Shown here: positions 25,644 to 35,100 of the stretch, piece after piece
How positions within the stretch are numbered: position 1 is the first letter of the stretch
Layout of the letters: the number at the start of each line of letters is the position of its first letter
Source: Solibacillus sp. FSL W7-1436
GTDB lineage: Bacteria; Bacillota; Bacilli; Bacillales_A; Planococcaceae
DNA: 64,000 nt
Reading direction: 5' to 3'
NCBI RefSeq assembly: GCF_038007305.1
Contig: NZ_JBBOWV010000001.1
Span: 377,501-441,500, forward strand
Program-made: the position numbers and the translations under genes
Notes under the pieces: model-generated
Databases searched by the model: none
What the model was told of the DNA's origin: nothing
Seen by the model: the letters and a program-made list of their open reading frames with translations, nothing else

Positions 25644-25988
25644 TTATTCAACTGTTTCTACTGGCTCTTCTGCCTCAGTTTGTTGTGCGATTATTGGTTC
25701 CTTCTTTTGCTCTGGTGCACGGCCTGTTTTATGAACTATAAAATAGGCGCATCCAAAATTACAATATTCATACAAATAGTCTTGAATCGTGCTAATTTTT
25801 GTATCAAACGTGGATTTTTGATTTTTGTCATCAAAAAATCCTTTTAAACGTAGCTGACCGTAACCCCAGTCCCCTACAATATAATCATATTTCGTCAATA
25901 TATCTGAGTATCGTGCGATAAATGCATCTTCTTGAAAGCCTTCCCGCACATTTTCGATCACTTCATAAGCATACCCATCTGCAATAAT
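25644..25988 (-). CDS. yutD: YutD family (DUF1027) protein
   Basis: 114 residues. Conserved core 'EAFIARYSDI'-like 'FQEDAFIARYSDILTKYDYI', 'VGDWGYGQLRLKGFF' and 'YLYEYCNFGCAYFIVHK' (CxxxC), the YutD signature. The C-terminal 25 residues are Glu/Gln/Pro-rich and probably disordered. The start is most likely TTG 25988, 7 bases after TAGGTGG, because it gives 'MIIADGYAYEVIENV', aligned with B. subtilis YutD; GTGs at 26003 and 26000 overlap the ribosome binding site. Function unknown. Confidence 0.85.
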   Translation of the reverse strand: MIADGYAYEVIENVREGFQEDAFIARYSDILTKYDYIVGDWGYGQLRLKGFFDDKNQKSTFDTKISTIQDYLYEYCNFGCAYFIVHKTGRAPEQKKEPIIAQQTEAEEPVETVE

Positions 25989-26145
25989 CAAACTAGACAC
26001 CACCTATCTATTTCCATGTTAATGAATATTTAAGATGAAAGCAATATTCACAACAAATTTTGTAGGTAAATATGGTGAAATCAGCTATAGTCCGTCTTTC
26101 AGCAAGTATTATTATACTCGCCAAAATAAGTTGAACGTCTATTTT

Positions 26146-27057
26146 CTACAATGTAACACTTGATTGTTTTGCTGCATTCACTTGTTCATCCGCATGGTAA
26201 CTACTGCGTACTAATGGACCTGCCTCACAATGACTGAAGCCTTTTTCCATAGCGATTTTACGCAGCTTGCCAAACTCGATCGGAGAGTAATATTTTTTTA
26301 CTGGCAAATGTTTTTTCGTAGGCTGTAAATATTGACCGATTGTCATAATATCAACATTGTTTGCACGCAAGTCATCCATTACTTCATAAATTTCCTCTAA
26401 CGTTTCTCCTAAGCCAATCATTAAAGAAGATTTTGTCGGAATAGTTGGCTGCATTTCTTTTGCTCTGCGTAAAAATTCCAGTGAACGGTCATATGTCGCT
26501 TTTGCCCGAACACGTGGTGTCAAACTGCGTACTGTTTCGATATTATGGTTTAAAATATCCGGCTTTGCATCCATCAGAATGCGTAAACTTTCTTCACGGC
26601 CGCTTAAGTCGGATGGTAGTACTTCAACAGAAGTTAACGGACTTTTACGGCGAATTGCACGCACCGTTTCCGCCAATACTTCCGCGCCACCGTCTTTCAG
26701 ATCATCACGTGCTACCATTGTAATAACAACATGTTTTAAGTTCATTAACGCAACGGAATCTGCAACGCGTTCAGGTTCCGCCAAATCCAATTCATTAGGC
26801 AATCCTGTTTTAACTGCACAGAAACGACATGCCCGCGTACATACAGAACCTAAAATCATCATTGTTGCTGTACGACGCTCGCCCCAGCATTCGTGAATAT
26901 TCGGGCAGCGAGCTTCTTCACATACCGTATGCAAATTATTGTCTCGCATTAATTTTTTTAATGCTTTGTATTCGTCATTGGTATTTAGCTTAATTTTTAG
27001 CCACTCTGGTTTGCGTAAGTGCTCTTCCCTCGGATTAGTTGGTTTACAAGATGTCAT
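26146..27057 (-). CDS. lipA: Lipoyl synthase
   Basis: 303 residues, radical SAM enzyme that inserts two sulfur atoms into protein-bound octanoyl groups. The auxiliary cluster cysteines are C46, C51 and C57 ('[12 protein letters not shown]'); the radical SAM motif is C73-C77-C80 ('CTRACRFC'). The C-terminal 'VRSSYHAD' holds the serine ligand of the auxiliary cluster. ATG 27057 follows GAGGGGAG by 8 bases. Its product is needed for GcvH and 2-oxoacid dehydrogenases; it depends on Fe-S supply from Suf/YutI. Single gene here; lipoate partner genes are not in the window apart from gcvH. Confidence 0.96.
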   Translation of the reverse strand: MTSCKPTNPREEHLRKPEWLKIKLNTNDEYKALKKLMRDNNLHTVCEEARCPNIHECWGERRTATMMILGSVCTRACRFCAVKTGLPNELDLAEPERVADSVALMNLKHVVITMVARDDLKDGGAEVLAETVRAIRRKSPLTSVEVLPSDLSGREESLRILMDAKPDILNHNIETVRSLTPRVRAKATYDRSLEFLRRAKEMQPTIPTKSSLMIGLGETLEEIYEVMDDLRANNVDIMTIGQYLQPTKKHLPVKKYYSPIEFGKLRKIAMEKGFSHCEAGPLVRSSYHADEQVNAAKQSSVTL

Positions 27058-27170
27058 GTCATTTACTCCCCTCACTCAAATGCTACGATGTTTCTGATGT
27101 CAGATTATCATATTAACTACTTTCCAACAACAGAGTATTCTTATAATTTTAATTTATCATAATTAAGTTA

Positions 27171-27941
27171 CTATTCGTAAGGGATTGGTACTTCAATAGA
27201 CGGCTGTGCTCCTTCACCTGCACTGTAAATATGCGGCACTGTCCCTCTTACTAAACCGATTGCAATTGGGATTTTCTGTTCAACCGATGCAGACTTACTG
27301 GCAAATGGTACAATAATCTGGACATTAACACCAATCAGTAAATTTACTTCTACAATTGCATTATTTATGCCAAATTCACTTACTGTTGACTCAACATTAC
27401 TATTTACATTACCAATAATGTGAAAGCGAATCGGTATTTTAGGTCCTAAATTTCCGATAATCGGAAGGTTTAATGCCTGCCCTAACGGTACGAAAAATAC
27501 GATTCCGTCTCCTGCTTCCATTTTACCTACGTCATATTCCACATTTTCCAAATTTGGCAAATGTGATAAATCTCCATTTTCGGCCTGTTCTAAATACTCT
27601 TTTACTAATGTTGTCGTTTCTGCACGCACTTGGTTAATTATTTCCGTATTAAATTTTGTCGTAATCATATCGTCTGACTGTGTAGGTAAATCAACGATGA
27701 CATCATTTACATCAAGTACACTCGATGTTCTGGAATTAATTGCTTTACTCACGACATACGAAGCTACTTTATGAGTTTGAACTTCCGCGTACTGCAAATA
27801 GGTTGGCATTAATCTGCCGTTCATGACATATATACTAAGACAAACCATGCCGATAATACTGACGATGACGATCGTTACGACATTATGCATTTTGCCTTTT
27901 TTCCTGCCATAGGAATTCCACTTTCTTTTACGAAAACGCAA
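27171..27941 (-). CDS. yunB: Sporulation protein YunB
   Basis: 256 residues. A basic N-terminus ('MRFRKRKWNSYGRKKGK') precedes one membrane helix at about 20-41 and an extracytoplasmic domain with 'ISSKAINSR'-like 'YVVSKAINSRTSSVL' and 'IRFHIIGNVNSNVESTVSEF'. This is the YunB family, needed for late spore assembly and expressed in the mother cell in B. subtilis. The start is TTG 27941, directly after GGAAGGAGGATTTTTT. That ribosome binding site lies inside the terminator stem of the preceding HD-GYP gene (see 27941-27985). Confidence 0.9.
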   Translation of the reverse strand: MRFRKRKWNSYGRKKGKMHNVVTIVIVSIIGMVCLSIYVMNGRLMPTYLQYAEVQTHKVASYVVSKAINSRTSSVLDVNDVIVDLPTQSDDMITTKFNTEIINQVRAETTTLVKEYLEQAENGDLSHLPNLENVEYDVGKMEAGDGIVFFVPLGQALNLPIIGNLGPKIPIRFHIIGNVNSNVESTVSEFGINNAIVEVNLLIGVNVQIIVPFASKSASVEQKIPIAIGLVRGTVPHIYSAGEGAQPSIEVPIPYE

Positions 27942-27985
27942 AAAAAATCCTCCTTCCCATAAAATATGAGAAGAAAGATTTTTTA
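27941..27985 (-). terminator. Terminator of the HD-GYP gene enclosing the yunB ribosome binding site
   Basis: On the minus strand AAAAAATCTTTCTTCTCAT pairs, with G-U pairs, to ATGGGAAGGAGGATTTTTT and runs into eight T residues. The 3' arm is the yunB Shine-Dalgarno, and the T-run reaches its TTG start. Confidence 0.7.
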
Positions 27986-29086
27986 TTCAATATTTCCCTC
28001 AAAATCCACATCAACTTTTTTAATATCAACTGTCGGGTAATCACTTAAACATAGTTCATATGTAGCGCCGAGCATTTTGCCGTTTTCTTGGAAAATACGG
28101 ATCCAAGGTCGTGTCACATCAACAAGGTTTTGCTTCGATACAATTCCACGTCGGCCATCTGTGAGCAACACAATTGTACCATTTGCATAGTGGACTACGC
28201 TCCGTCTGAATGCCTCCATTACCTTTGCATCAAAAAGCTTCCCATCACCTTTGTCAATGATTGCAATCGCTTCTGAAGGCAACATTTTCTTTCGGTAAAT
28301 GCGATTCGATGTCAATGCATCAAATACATCTGCAACAGCGATGATTTTTGCAAACGGATGAATTTCATTGTTAATAATCCCCCGTGGATAACCGCTTCCA
28401 TCGATTCGTTCATGGTGTTGGAAAGCGCAATGTGCTACGAGCAATGATACTGAATGTAAGTTGCGTAATAAATCAAATCCGTAGCGTGCATGATTCTTCA
28501 TCTCTTCATATTCTTCATCCGTTAAGTTGCCCGGCTTTAGTAAAATATCAGGTGAAATAAGTAGCTTCCCCACATCATGTAAAATTGCCCCAATTCCAAT
28601 TAATCGTATATCTTCGTAAGAATAGCCCATTTCTTTAGCAATTGCGATTGAATACAGTGCTACTTGGAATGAATGCTGATAAATATATTTATCATATAAA
28701 TACGCATCTGTCAGCACCATTAATACTTCCTCGCTATTTACGATGGCATTCATAATATCATCGACAATTAAGCCAATCACTTTGGACTGTTGATCCAGTA
28801 CATAGGATGCCTGATCCCGTTTAGCTTTTTTTACATTTTCGAATGATTTAGTCATATTTTTTACGGCTTCCATTCTTTTTAACGGAGCGATCGTTTCTTC
28901 TATTTCAATTCCTGCTGATAGTTTATCATCAATGTATAAATAATGAATATTCAGCTCTCGCAGCCTTTCAATAATTCGGCTTGTTACAACGACGTTTTTG
29001 TGAAGCAGTGGATGGCCGGCTTCATTCCAGATAGTCCTGCCGACTGCCATACCTTCTTTCAAAACATTTATCGATATTAATCGCAT
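27983..29086 (-). CDS. HD-GYP domain phosphohydrolase
   Basis: 367 residues. The N-terminal ~120 residues are a DUF3391-like region with a 'YLYIDDKLSAGIEI' segment. The HD-GYP domain has 'AILHDVGKLLI' (HD pair), 'EMKNHARYGFDLLRN' (HxxxGxxLL), 'CAFQHHERIDGSGYPRG' (HHExxDGxGYP) and 'VADVFDALTSNRIYR'. Metal-ligand and GYP motifs are intact, so c-di-GMP (or other cyclic dinucleotide) hydrolysis is expected. With the EAL protein at 18.9 kb it suggests cyclic-dinucleotide signalling. It is followed by a terminator that overlaps the yunB start. Confidence 0.92.
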   Translation of the reverse strand: MRLISINVLKEGMAVGRTIWNEAGHPLLHKNVVVTSRIIERLRELNIHYLYIDDKLSAGIEIEETIAPLKRMEAVKNMTKSFENVKKAKRDQASYVLDQQSKVIGLIVDDIMNAIVNSEEVLMVLTDAYLYDKYIYQHSFQVALYSIAIAKEMGYSYEDIRLIGIGAILHDVGKLLISPDILLKPGNLTDEEYEEMKNHARYGFDLLRNLHSVSLLVAHCAFQHHERIDGSGYPRGIINNEIHPFAKIIAVADVFDALTSNRIYRKKMLPSEAIAIIDKGDGKLFDAKVMEAFRRSVVHYANGTIVLLTDGRRGIVSKQNLVDVTRPWIRIFQENGKMLGATYELCLSDYPTVDIKKVDVDFEGNIE

Positions 29087-29151
29087 CTATATTTATTTCT
29101 CCATTCTACTATTACGTTCATTATATAATTGGAAAGAGGGGTTTTGGAAGA

Positions 29152-30516
29152 TTACTGAAACTTTTTCATACAATAATTTTTAAAAACATCCCGGATAAAT
29201 TCCGGTAGAAGATATTGTTTTTTGGCATATTTAAAGCTTGGGAAAAAATACCCGAATGTAAAGAGATCCAGTGTTGCTAAACGGTAGATCCGATCCGGTT
29301 CCATAAGTTTCCCGTTAATATATAATTCGCGCTGCTTCGTTATCTCAATACCATAATTCAATATTTTCCCGAAAATAACGCCTCTAAAGCCAAGACCTTT
29401 TAATTCAAGACGTGGCCAATCTTCGTTTTCGGATTGAGTAAAAATTTCTTTTAATTCATTACCTGTTATTTGCACAACACATATATTTATCGGATGGGGA
29501 AAAATTTTATGAATATCATATGTAGAAATTAGCCCTTTGCGTAGTGGTTCGACAAAAATTCCAGCATTGAACATGACACAATCCGCTTCTGTATAATCAT
29601 ACATACACTCTGCAAATAAATCCGATAATTGGGAACGATGGAACCATTCTTTATTGTAGGGTTTCGTTAATGTAAAAATAGGTTTTTCCAAAATAGCCTT
29701 TGCTTCTTTTTGAAGATTGGACAACCACTGTTCTTCTTCTTCAACTGTTGGTAAAAGAGCGTTTTCAAATAGGCGATCCGATTTTTCTACTACCTTCCGG
29801 GACGCGTGGTCAAATTCCACCGTTAACTGACCAGTATACTGGCCAAATTTCCCGCCTCCTGTTAAAAGGACGTTATTTTCCACTTGACCTTTTTCAAACA
29901 CATGATGTGTGTGCGAACCGAAGATCACATCGATAATCGGACATTCCTGTGCCAGCAATTCATCTTCAGTTATCCCTAAATGTGATAAACAAACGATTAT
30001 ATCCGCCTGTTTTTTTAATTCAAAGGCCAGCTTTACAAGCTCTGTACGCGGGTTTGTTACGTTCCACCCAAGTTCCTTATAGAAAAGATCAAACGGGGCT
30101 GTCGCAGCTATTACGGCTATTTTCGTGCCGTACTGGGTAGTCAATATTGTGTATGGCTTCATCCAACTTGGATTTTCTTCTGACTGGGAATATAGATTTG
30201 CGACAACTACTTCGAACTGTGCGTCATCATATAATTGATAGAGCAAATTATAGGAAAGCGTTATGCCTTCATTGTTTCCAATTGTCACAACATCATAATC
30301 AGCATCGTTTAACATTTTGATATTACCTTTACCTAGTGTTGCCTCTGTATATAAATTCGAACGATCCAAATGATCCCCTAAATCGACCAGAAAGCTCGTT
30401 TCGCCTTTTTCGGCCAGTATTTGACGTTGTATTTGAATAAACGACTGACTGCGCTTCCAGTACGTAAAATGACTATGCAAATCATTCGTATGGAATATAT
30501 GAATTATTTCTCGCAC
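29152..30516 (-). CDS. yunD: Metallophosphoesterase/5'-nucleotidase family protein YunD
   Basis: 454 residues. The metallophosphatase part has 'IFHTNDLHSHF' (DxH), 'VDLGDHLDRSN' (GDxxD), 'VTIGNNEGITLSYN' (GNHE position reads GNNE) and 'VIFGSHTHHVFE' (GH-x-H). The C-terminal 5'-nucleotidase domain covers about 260-430. There is no signal peptide, so it is cytoplasmic, unlike exported 5'-nucleotidases. The GTG start at 30516 is used: the nearby ATG 30523 frame stops after six codons, and GAGGTGG lies 10 bases upstream. Substrate unknown. Likely co-transcribed with the DUF72 gene 25 bases upstream. Confidence 0.9.
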   Translation of the reverse strand: MREIIHIFHTNDLHSHFTYWKRSQSFIQIQRQILAEKGETSFLVDLGDHLDRSNLYTEATLGKGNIKMLNDADYDVVTIGNNEGITLSYNLLYQLYDDAQFEVVVANLYSQSEENPSWMKPYTILTTQYGTKIAVIAATAPFDLFYKELGWNVTNPRTELVKLAFELKKQADIIVCLSHLGITEDELLAQECPIIDVIFGSHTHHVFEKGQVENNVLLTGGGKFGQYTGQLTVEFDHASRKVVEKSDRLFENALLPTVEEEEQWLSNLQKEAKAILEKPIFTLTKPYNKEWFHRSQLSDLFAECMYDYTEADCVMFNAGIFVEPLRKGLISTYDIHKIFPHPINICVVQITGNELKEIFTQSENEDWPRLELKGLGFRGVIFGKILNYGIEITKQRELYINGKLMEPDRIYRLATLDLFTFGYFFPSFKYAKKQYLLPEFIRDVFKNYCMKKFQ

Positions 30517-30541
30517 TTTTGCATTGCCACCTCACTCTTCG

Positions 30542-31393
30542 TTATTCTTCAAAAAGACCTAATTGCTTTGGTGCTAAACCATCAAATTCAAGATCAAGAA
30601 TTTGCTGCATTCGTTTTGCGTTTTTTGCGGCATGCCCTCCGGAATTATTATTAAATAATACGAAGACATGTTTTGATTGGCGAGCCAAAAATTTTATTTC
30701 TTCTGCAAGTTTTTGCAGTTCTTCTTCATTATAATCATATAAAAAACGTACTTTTCGCCAGTTCTCTCCATGGCCTATATTTCGCCAGCCATGTACATTG
30801 CGCCCATGGATACGTATGAGCACTTTCTCATCAGTAGCAATTGGAACAAAAGGGACCGAGCCGCTTCCTGCTTGCGGTTCATCACAGACTGTATGAATCA
30901 ATTGATGGTCTCTTAAAAATTGCACTGTCTTCTCTCTCATTTGAGGGCTGTACCAAGTTTGATTGCGAAACTCAATAGCAATAGAATACCCTTGTAATTG
31001 TTGCTTGATATATCGGATATATTGAACATTTTTACCTTGGCAGTCAAACCAAGGAGGAAATTGTACAAGTACCATCGCAAGCTTACCGTACTTTTGAAAT
31101 GTATCGGCACAATTCCGGAATGCGTTGAACATATCATTTTTCGTCTCAAAGGGCAGTTCTTCCCGTAAATGACCTGTCATGCCCTGATATGCCTTCACAA
31201 CAAATTGGAAGCTATCCGGTGTATCCTTGCACCATTTCTCCACATTTACCGGTGAAGGAATCGCATAAAAGGACGTATCTAATTCTACGACAGGGAAATG
31301 CCCGCTATAATCAAATAATTTATCTTTTGCTGCAGTAACTTCACTATATACTTCCGGGTGATCTCCCCAACCCGTTAAGCCGATTGAAATCAT
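30542..31393 (-). CDS. yunF: DUF72 family protein YunF
   Basis: 283 residues, predicted TIM barrel of the DUF72 family. Signatures are 'SIGLTGWGDHPEVY' at the start, 'VVELDTSFYAIPSPVNVEKW', 'VKAYQGMTGH', 'AIEFRNQTWY' and 'IRIHGRNVHGW', and the C-terminal 'HVFVLFNNNSGGHAAKNA'. Function is unknown. The ATG at 31393 follows GGGAGG. It is upstream of yunD in the same transcript, as in B. subtilis. Confidence 0.9.
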   Translation of the reverse strand: MISIGLTGWGDHPEVYSEVTAAKDKLFDYSGHFPVVELDTSFYAIPSPVNVEKWCKDTPDSFQFVVKAYQGMTGHLREELPFETKNDMFNAFRNCADTFQKYGKLAMVLVQFPPWFDCQGKNVQYIRYIKQQLQGYSIAIEFRNQTWYSPQMREKTVQFLRDHQLIHTVCDEPQAGSGSVPFVPIATDEKVLIRIHGRNVHGWRNIGHGENWRKVRFLYDYNEEELQKLAEEIKFLARQSKHVFVLFNNNSGGHAAKNAKRMQQILDLEFDGLAPKQLGLFEE

Positions 31394-31534
31394 TGTTTTC
31401 TCCTCCCGTTTATTTTACATCAAATTATTCTTCTTCGGTTTTACATAATAAAAGTTGTCTATTAAAATTTAAATAAACCGATTGCCTACCCCTTATTTCT
31501 TATACCCTAAATAAAGCAGTATAGAAATACTAAA

Positions 31535-31590
31535 ATAAAAAAGGGAGTTAGTCCATTGGTATTTACACCTTCCAGGACAACTCCCTTTAT
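31535..31590 (-). terminator. Terminator of the sulfate-assimilation operon
   Basis: AAAGGGAGTTGTCC (minus strand) pairs with GGACTAACTCCCTTT and is followed by TTTTTTATTTTAG, directly after the cysNC stop. Confidence 0.85.
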
Positions 31591-31592
31591 TA

Positions 31593-33425
31593 CTATAATA
31601 ATTTTTTTTGAATCAGCGCGATAATTTCTTTCACTAAGTAATCTGTTGCCTCTTCGATCGAACCATTACTTGTATCAATGACAATATCCGGATTCTGCGG
31701 GATTTCATATGGACTGGAAATACCTGTGAAGTTTCGGATTTCATCTGCGCGTGCTTTTTCATACAGACCTTTTACATCACGCTGTTCACACACATCCAAT
31801 GGTGTACTCACATAGATTTCAATATAGTTATCACCGATAATTTGCTTCGCATTTTGACGCTCTTGTTCAAAAGGCGAAATAAAGGAAGTAATCGTAATTA
31901 AACCGGCATCATTCATTAGTTTTGAAACTTCCGCAACACGGCGTATATTTTCCGCACGTCCTGCATTGTCAAAGCTTAAATCTTTATTTAACCCAAGACG
32001 TACATTATCCCCGTCTAAAAGCATCGTATGGTACCCTAAAACGACAAGTCGCTTCTCCACCTCATTCGCAAGTGTTGATTTACCAGAACCCGATAGTCCC
32101 GTAAACCAGAATGTAAATGGTTTCTGATGTTTTTGTTCAGACCTTACCTCACGCGTAATATCTGTATGCTGATAGATGACATGATCATTATTCTTCAGCT
32201 CTTCTTTTATGACACCACATGCAGACGTCATATTTGTTACTCGATCAATTAAGATGAAGCTGCCAAGTTCTTCATTTTCACTGAATAAATCAAATGCGAC
32301 CTTTTCAGCCAATAAAATATGACAAGTAGCTAACTCATTCTTTTCGATTCGTTCCGCTAAAATATCCTCGCCTGTATTGATATCAATTTTATGCTCAATG
32401 GATACAACTGTTCCCGGAATCGTCTTTGTTCCAATTTTTACGGAATAGTTTTTTCCCGGAACTAAAGCCGCATTATCCATCCATAAAATTTGAGCTGAAA
32501 ACGAATCTGCAATGCTGATCGTATCTGCTGTCGTTAAAACGCAACCTCGCGACACATCCACTTCACGGTCTAACTGGATCGTTACGGGACTGCCGTCATT
32601 TGCTGAAGCAACTTCTTTATTCGTTACGAGAATACTTTTGACTTTCACTCTTTCGTTACTTGGCAGTGTTCGGATTTCATCACCTATCGCAATACTACCC
32701 GACATTTGCCCTTGGAATCCCCTGAATGTATGATCCGGTCTACTAACACGCTGTACGGCCATTTTGAAATGTTGCTGCGATTTTTTTGTAACCGCTACAG
32801 ATTCCAAATATGGCAGTAAAGCCAGTTCCTTATACCATTTTGTATTTCCCAAATTCTGCGTCACATTATCTCCGTTTGTAGCAGACACTGGAATCGCCTG
32901 GATACTTTCAAAATCGAAAGCCTCTGATAATTGTAGGAATTCTTGTTTGATTTCATTAAATCGCTGTTGATCAAAATCAACTAAGTCCATTTTATTGACC
33001 GCTAGTACGATATGTTTTACACCCATTAACGCACAAATCCGCGTGTGACGTTTTGTTTGTGTGATAATTCCTTTTGTCGCATCCACTAATATAACAGCCA
33101 AGTCAGCGAATGATGCGCCGACCGCCATATTGCGTGTATATTCTTCATGGCCTGGTGTATCCGCTACGATAAATGAACGCTTATTCGTAGTAAAATAACG
33201 ATAGGCAACATCAATGGTAATCCCTTGCTCACGCTCGGCGATTAATCCATCAAGAAGCAATGAATAGTCGAGTTCACCGCCACGGCTTCCTACTTTACTT
33301 TCCAGCTCCAATGCCTTTTCCTGATCGGCAAATAATAGCTTTGCATCATACAGCATATGCCCGATTAACGTGGATTTGCCGTCATCTACACTACCGCATG
33401 TAATGAATTTCAATAAACTTTTCAT
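31593..33425 (-). CDS. cysNC: Fused sulfate adenylyltransferase large subunit / APS kinase (CysN-CysC)
   Basis: 610 residues in two parts. CysN: EF-Tu-like GTPase with P-loop 'GSVDDGKST' (11-19), 'DTPGHEEYTRN', 'NKMD', then beta-barrel domains. CysC: P-loop 'GLSGSGKST' (442-450), 'LDGDNVRLGLNKDLSF' and 'YEIPQNPDIVIDT'. It activates sulfate with CysD, driven by GTP hydrolysis, then phosphorylates APS to PAPS. Both P-loops are intact. B. subtilis uses an unrelated single-chain ATP sulfurylase (Sat) with separate CysC, so this two-subunit fused form is the proteobacterial/actinobacterial type. It lies 1 base after cysD. Confidence 0.95.
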   Translation of the reverse strand: MKSLLKFITCGSVDDGKSTLIGHMLYDAKLLFADQEKALELESKVGSRGGELDYSLLLDGLIAEREQGITIDVAYRYFTTNKRSFIVADTPGHEEYTRNMAVGASFADLAVILVDATKGIITQTKRHTRICALMGVKHIVLAVNKMDLVDFDQQRFNEIKQEFLQLSEAFDFESIQAIPVSATNGDNVTQNLGNTKWYKELALLPYLESVAVTKKSQQHFKMAVQRVSRPDHTFRGFQGQMSGSIAIGDEIRTLPSNERVKVKSILVTNKEVASANDGSPVTIQLDREVDVSRGCVLTTADTISIADSFSAQILWMDNAALVPGKNYSVKIGTKTIPGTVVSIEHKIDINTGEDILAERIEKNELATCHILLAEKVAFDLFSENEELGSFILIDRVTNMTSACGVIKEELKNNDHVIYQHTDITREVRSEQKHQKPFTFWFTGLSGSGKSTLANEVEKRLVVLGYHTMLLDGDNVRLGLNKDLSFDNAGRAENIRRVAEVSKLMNDAGLITITSFISPFEQERQNAKQIIGDNYIEIYVSTPLDVCEQRDVKGLYEKARADEIRNFTGISSPYEIPQNPDIVIDTSNGSIEEATDYLVKEIIALIQKKLL

Positions 33426-33426
33426 C

Positions 33427-34326
33427 TTAGAAATACCCCTCTCGCTTACGTCGTTCCATGCTGCCTACAGCTTCCTGATCAATTACGCGAGTAGTACGTT
33501 CGGATGTCACAGCACCTAATGTTTCTTCTATGATTTCATCTAAAGTACCCGCATCGGATTCTACGCCACCTGTTAACGGGTAGCAGCCCAACGTACGGAA
33601 ACGTACTTTTTTCATTTCAACTTTTTCATGTGGTTCAATACGTAAACGATCATCATCAACCATCACATAATTACCTTCCCGATAAACAACTGGGCGCTCT
33701 TTCGCAAAGTATAATGGCACAATATCGATATTTTCCTGACGAATATATTGCCAAATATCTTTCTCTGTCCAGTTTGAAATGGGAAAGACACGAATGCTTT
33801 CCCCTTTGTTAATTTTCGTATTAAATAGCTTAAACATTTCCGGACGCTGATTCTTCGGATCCCATGCATGGTTTTTGTTACGGAAAGAAAAAATACGTTC
33901 CTTTGCCCGAGATTTTTCTTCATCACGGCGACCGCCGCCAAATGCAGCGGTAAACCCGTATTTATCCAGACCTTGCTTAAGACTTTGTGTTTTCATAATA
34001 TCGGTATAGGCTGCACCATGATCTTGAGGGTTAATATTTTGAGCAATACCCTCTTCATTTTTATGAACGATCATTTCAATACCGAGTTCTTTTGCACGGC
34101 GATCACGAAACTCGATCATCTCTTTAAATTTCCATGTTGTATCAATATGCATAAATGGAAACGGCGGTTTTTCCGGATAGAATGCTTTTAATGCTAAATG
34201 CAACATTACCGAACTGTCTTTTCCGATTGAATAAAGCATTACAGGGTTTTCGCATTCTGCTGCTACTTCTCGAATAATATATATTGCTTCTGCTTCTAGT
34301 TGTTCAAGATGTGAAAGTTCTTTCAT
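33427..34326 (-). CDS. cysD: Sulfate adenylyltransferase small subunit CysD
   Basis: 299 residues, the ATP pyrophosphatase subunit that joins ATP and sulfate to APS. The PP-loop is '[15 protein letters not shown]' (about 31-45); '[20 protein letters not shown]' and '[17 protein letters not shown]' are family signatures; the C-terminus '[20 protein letters not shown]' contacts CysN. It is followed after 1 base by cysNC, so the heteromer is made from adjacent genes. 59 bases separate it from cysH upstream. Confidence 0.96.
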   Translation of the reverse strand: MKELSHLEQLEAEAIYIIREVAAECENPVMLYSIGKDSSVMLHLALKAFYPEKPPFPFMHIDTTWKFKEMIEFRDRRAKELGIEMIVHKNEEGIAQNINPQDHGAAYTDIMKTQSLKQGLDKYGFTAAFGGGRRDEEKSRAKERIFSFRNKNHAWDPKNQRPEMFKLFNTKINKGESIRVFPISNWTEKDIWQYIRQENIDIVPLYFAKERPVVYREGNYVMVDDDRLRIEPHEKVEMKKVRFRTLGCYPLTGGVESDAGTLDEIIEETLGAVTSERTTRVIDQEAVGSMERRKREGYF

Positions 34327-34385
34327 TTACAAAATCCTCCTAGCTACTCTTTTATATCGCAGTAAAAGTTATTCATCATATGTTG

Positions 34386-35087
34386 TTATCCATGTAATCC
34401 ACATTCGGTCTTTCCTTGGCCCTGCCATCTACCTGAGCGTAGATCTTCCATTGTAAATGCCGGCTTTGTGCAATGTTCGCATCCTATACTCGGATAACCA
34501 TTGTCATGGAGGACGTTATATGTTAATTCATGCTTGGATACATAACGCCATACATCTTTCCAAGTCCAATGAATCAACGGACAGATTTTTACAGACTGAA
34601 AGCGATCGTCCTTGTTAATAAACTGAACATGCTTTCTTGTTTCGGACTGTTCATGACGTAGCCCTGAAATCCATGCCTTCGCTCCAGTAAGCACCTCATT
34701 CAACGGATCAAGTTTACGTATTTTACAGCACTGATTTGGTGCGGTTTCCCAAAGTTTATCCCCATATGCCTTCTCTTGTTCCTGTAGTGTCAGTGCAGGC
34801 TTTTTCAAAATAATGTTTAGAGTCGGATATTTTGCCTTAACACGTTCAATTGTTTCATACGTTTCTTTAAAATGAACATCTGTATCTAGAAAGACAATTT
34901 GGGCATCCGGTTTTACCTTTGCAATTAAATCAATTAGAACAATGCCTTCAATGCCAAAGCTGCATGCATAAACAATCTCTTCCCCGTATGTTTTATAGCT
35001 CCATTCCAATACTTGAAGAGCTCCTTTAAAATCATCCTCATGATCAAAAGTTACGCTCTCTTCTCTCCAGTTGTCATATGTTAACAA
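34386..35087 (-). CDS. cysH: Assimilatory phosphoadenylyl/adenylyl-sulfate reductase CysH
   Basis: 233 residues. The PP-loop-like '[19 protein letters not shown]' is at about 39-57. Cysteine pairs '[12 protein letters not shown]' and '[12 protein letters not shown]' bind a 4Fe-4S cluster, and 'TECGLHG' is the catalytic C-terminus. The cluster marks the type that can reduce APS; B. subtilis CysH of this type uses both APS and PAPS, which fits with an APS kinase in the same operon. Thioredoxin is the reductant in the family. It lies 13 bases after cysA. Confidence 0.94.
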   Translation of the reverse strand: MLTYDNWREESVTFDHEDDFKGALQVLEWSYKTYGEEIVYACSFGIEGIVLIDLIAKVKPDAQIVFLDTDVHFKETYETIERVKAKYPTLNIILKKPALTLQEQEKAYGDKLWETAPNQCCKIRKLDPLNEVLTGAKAWISGLRHEQSETRKHVQFINKDDRFQSVKICPLIHWTWKDVWRYVSKHELTYNVLHDNGYPSIGCEHCTKPAFTMEDLRSGRWQGQGKTECGLHG

Positions 35088-35100
35088 AATGGTTCCCCTC

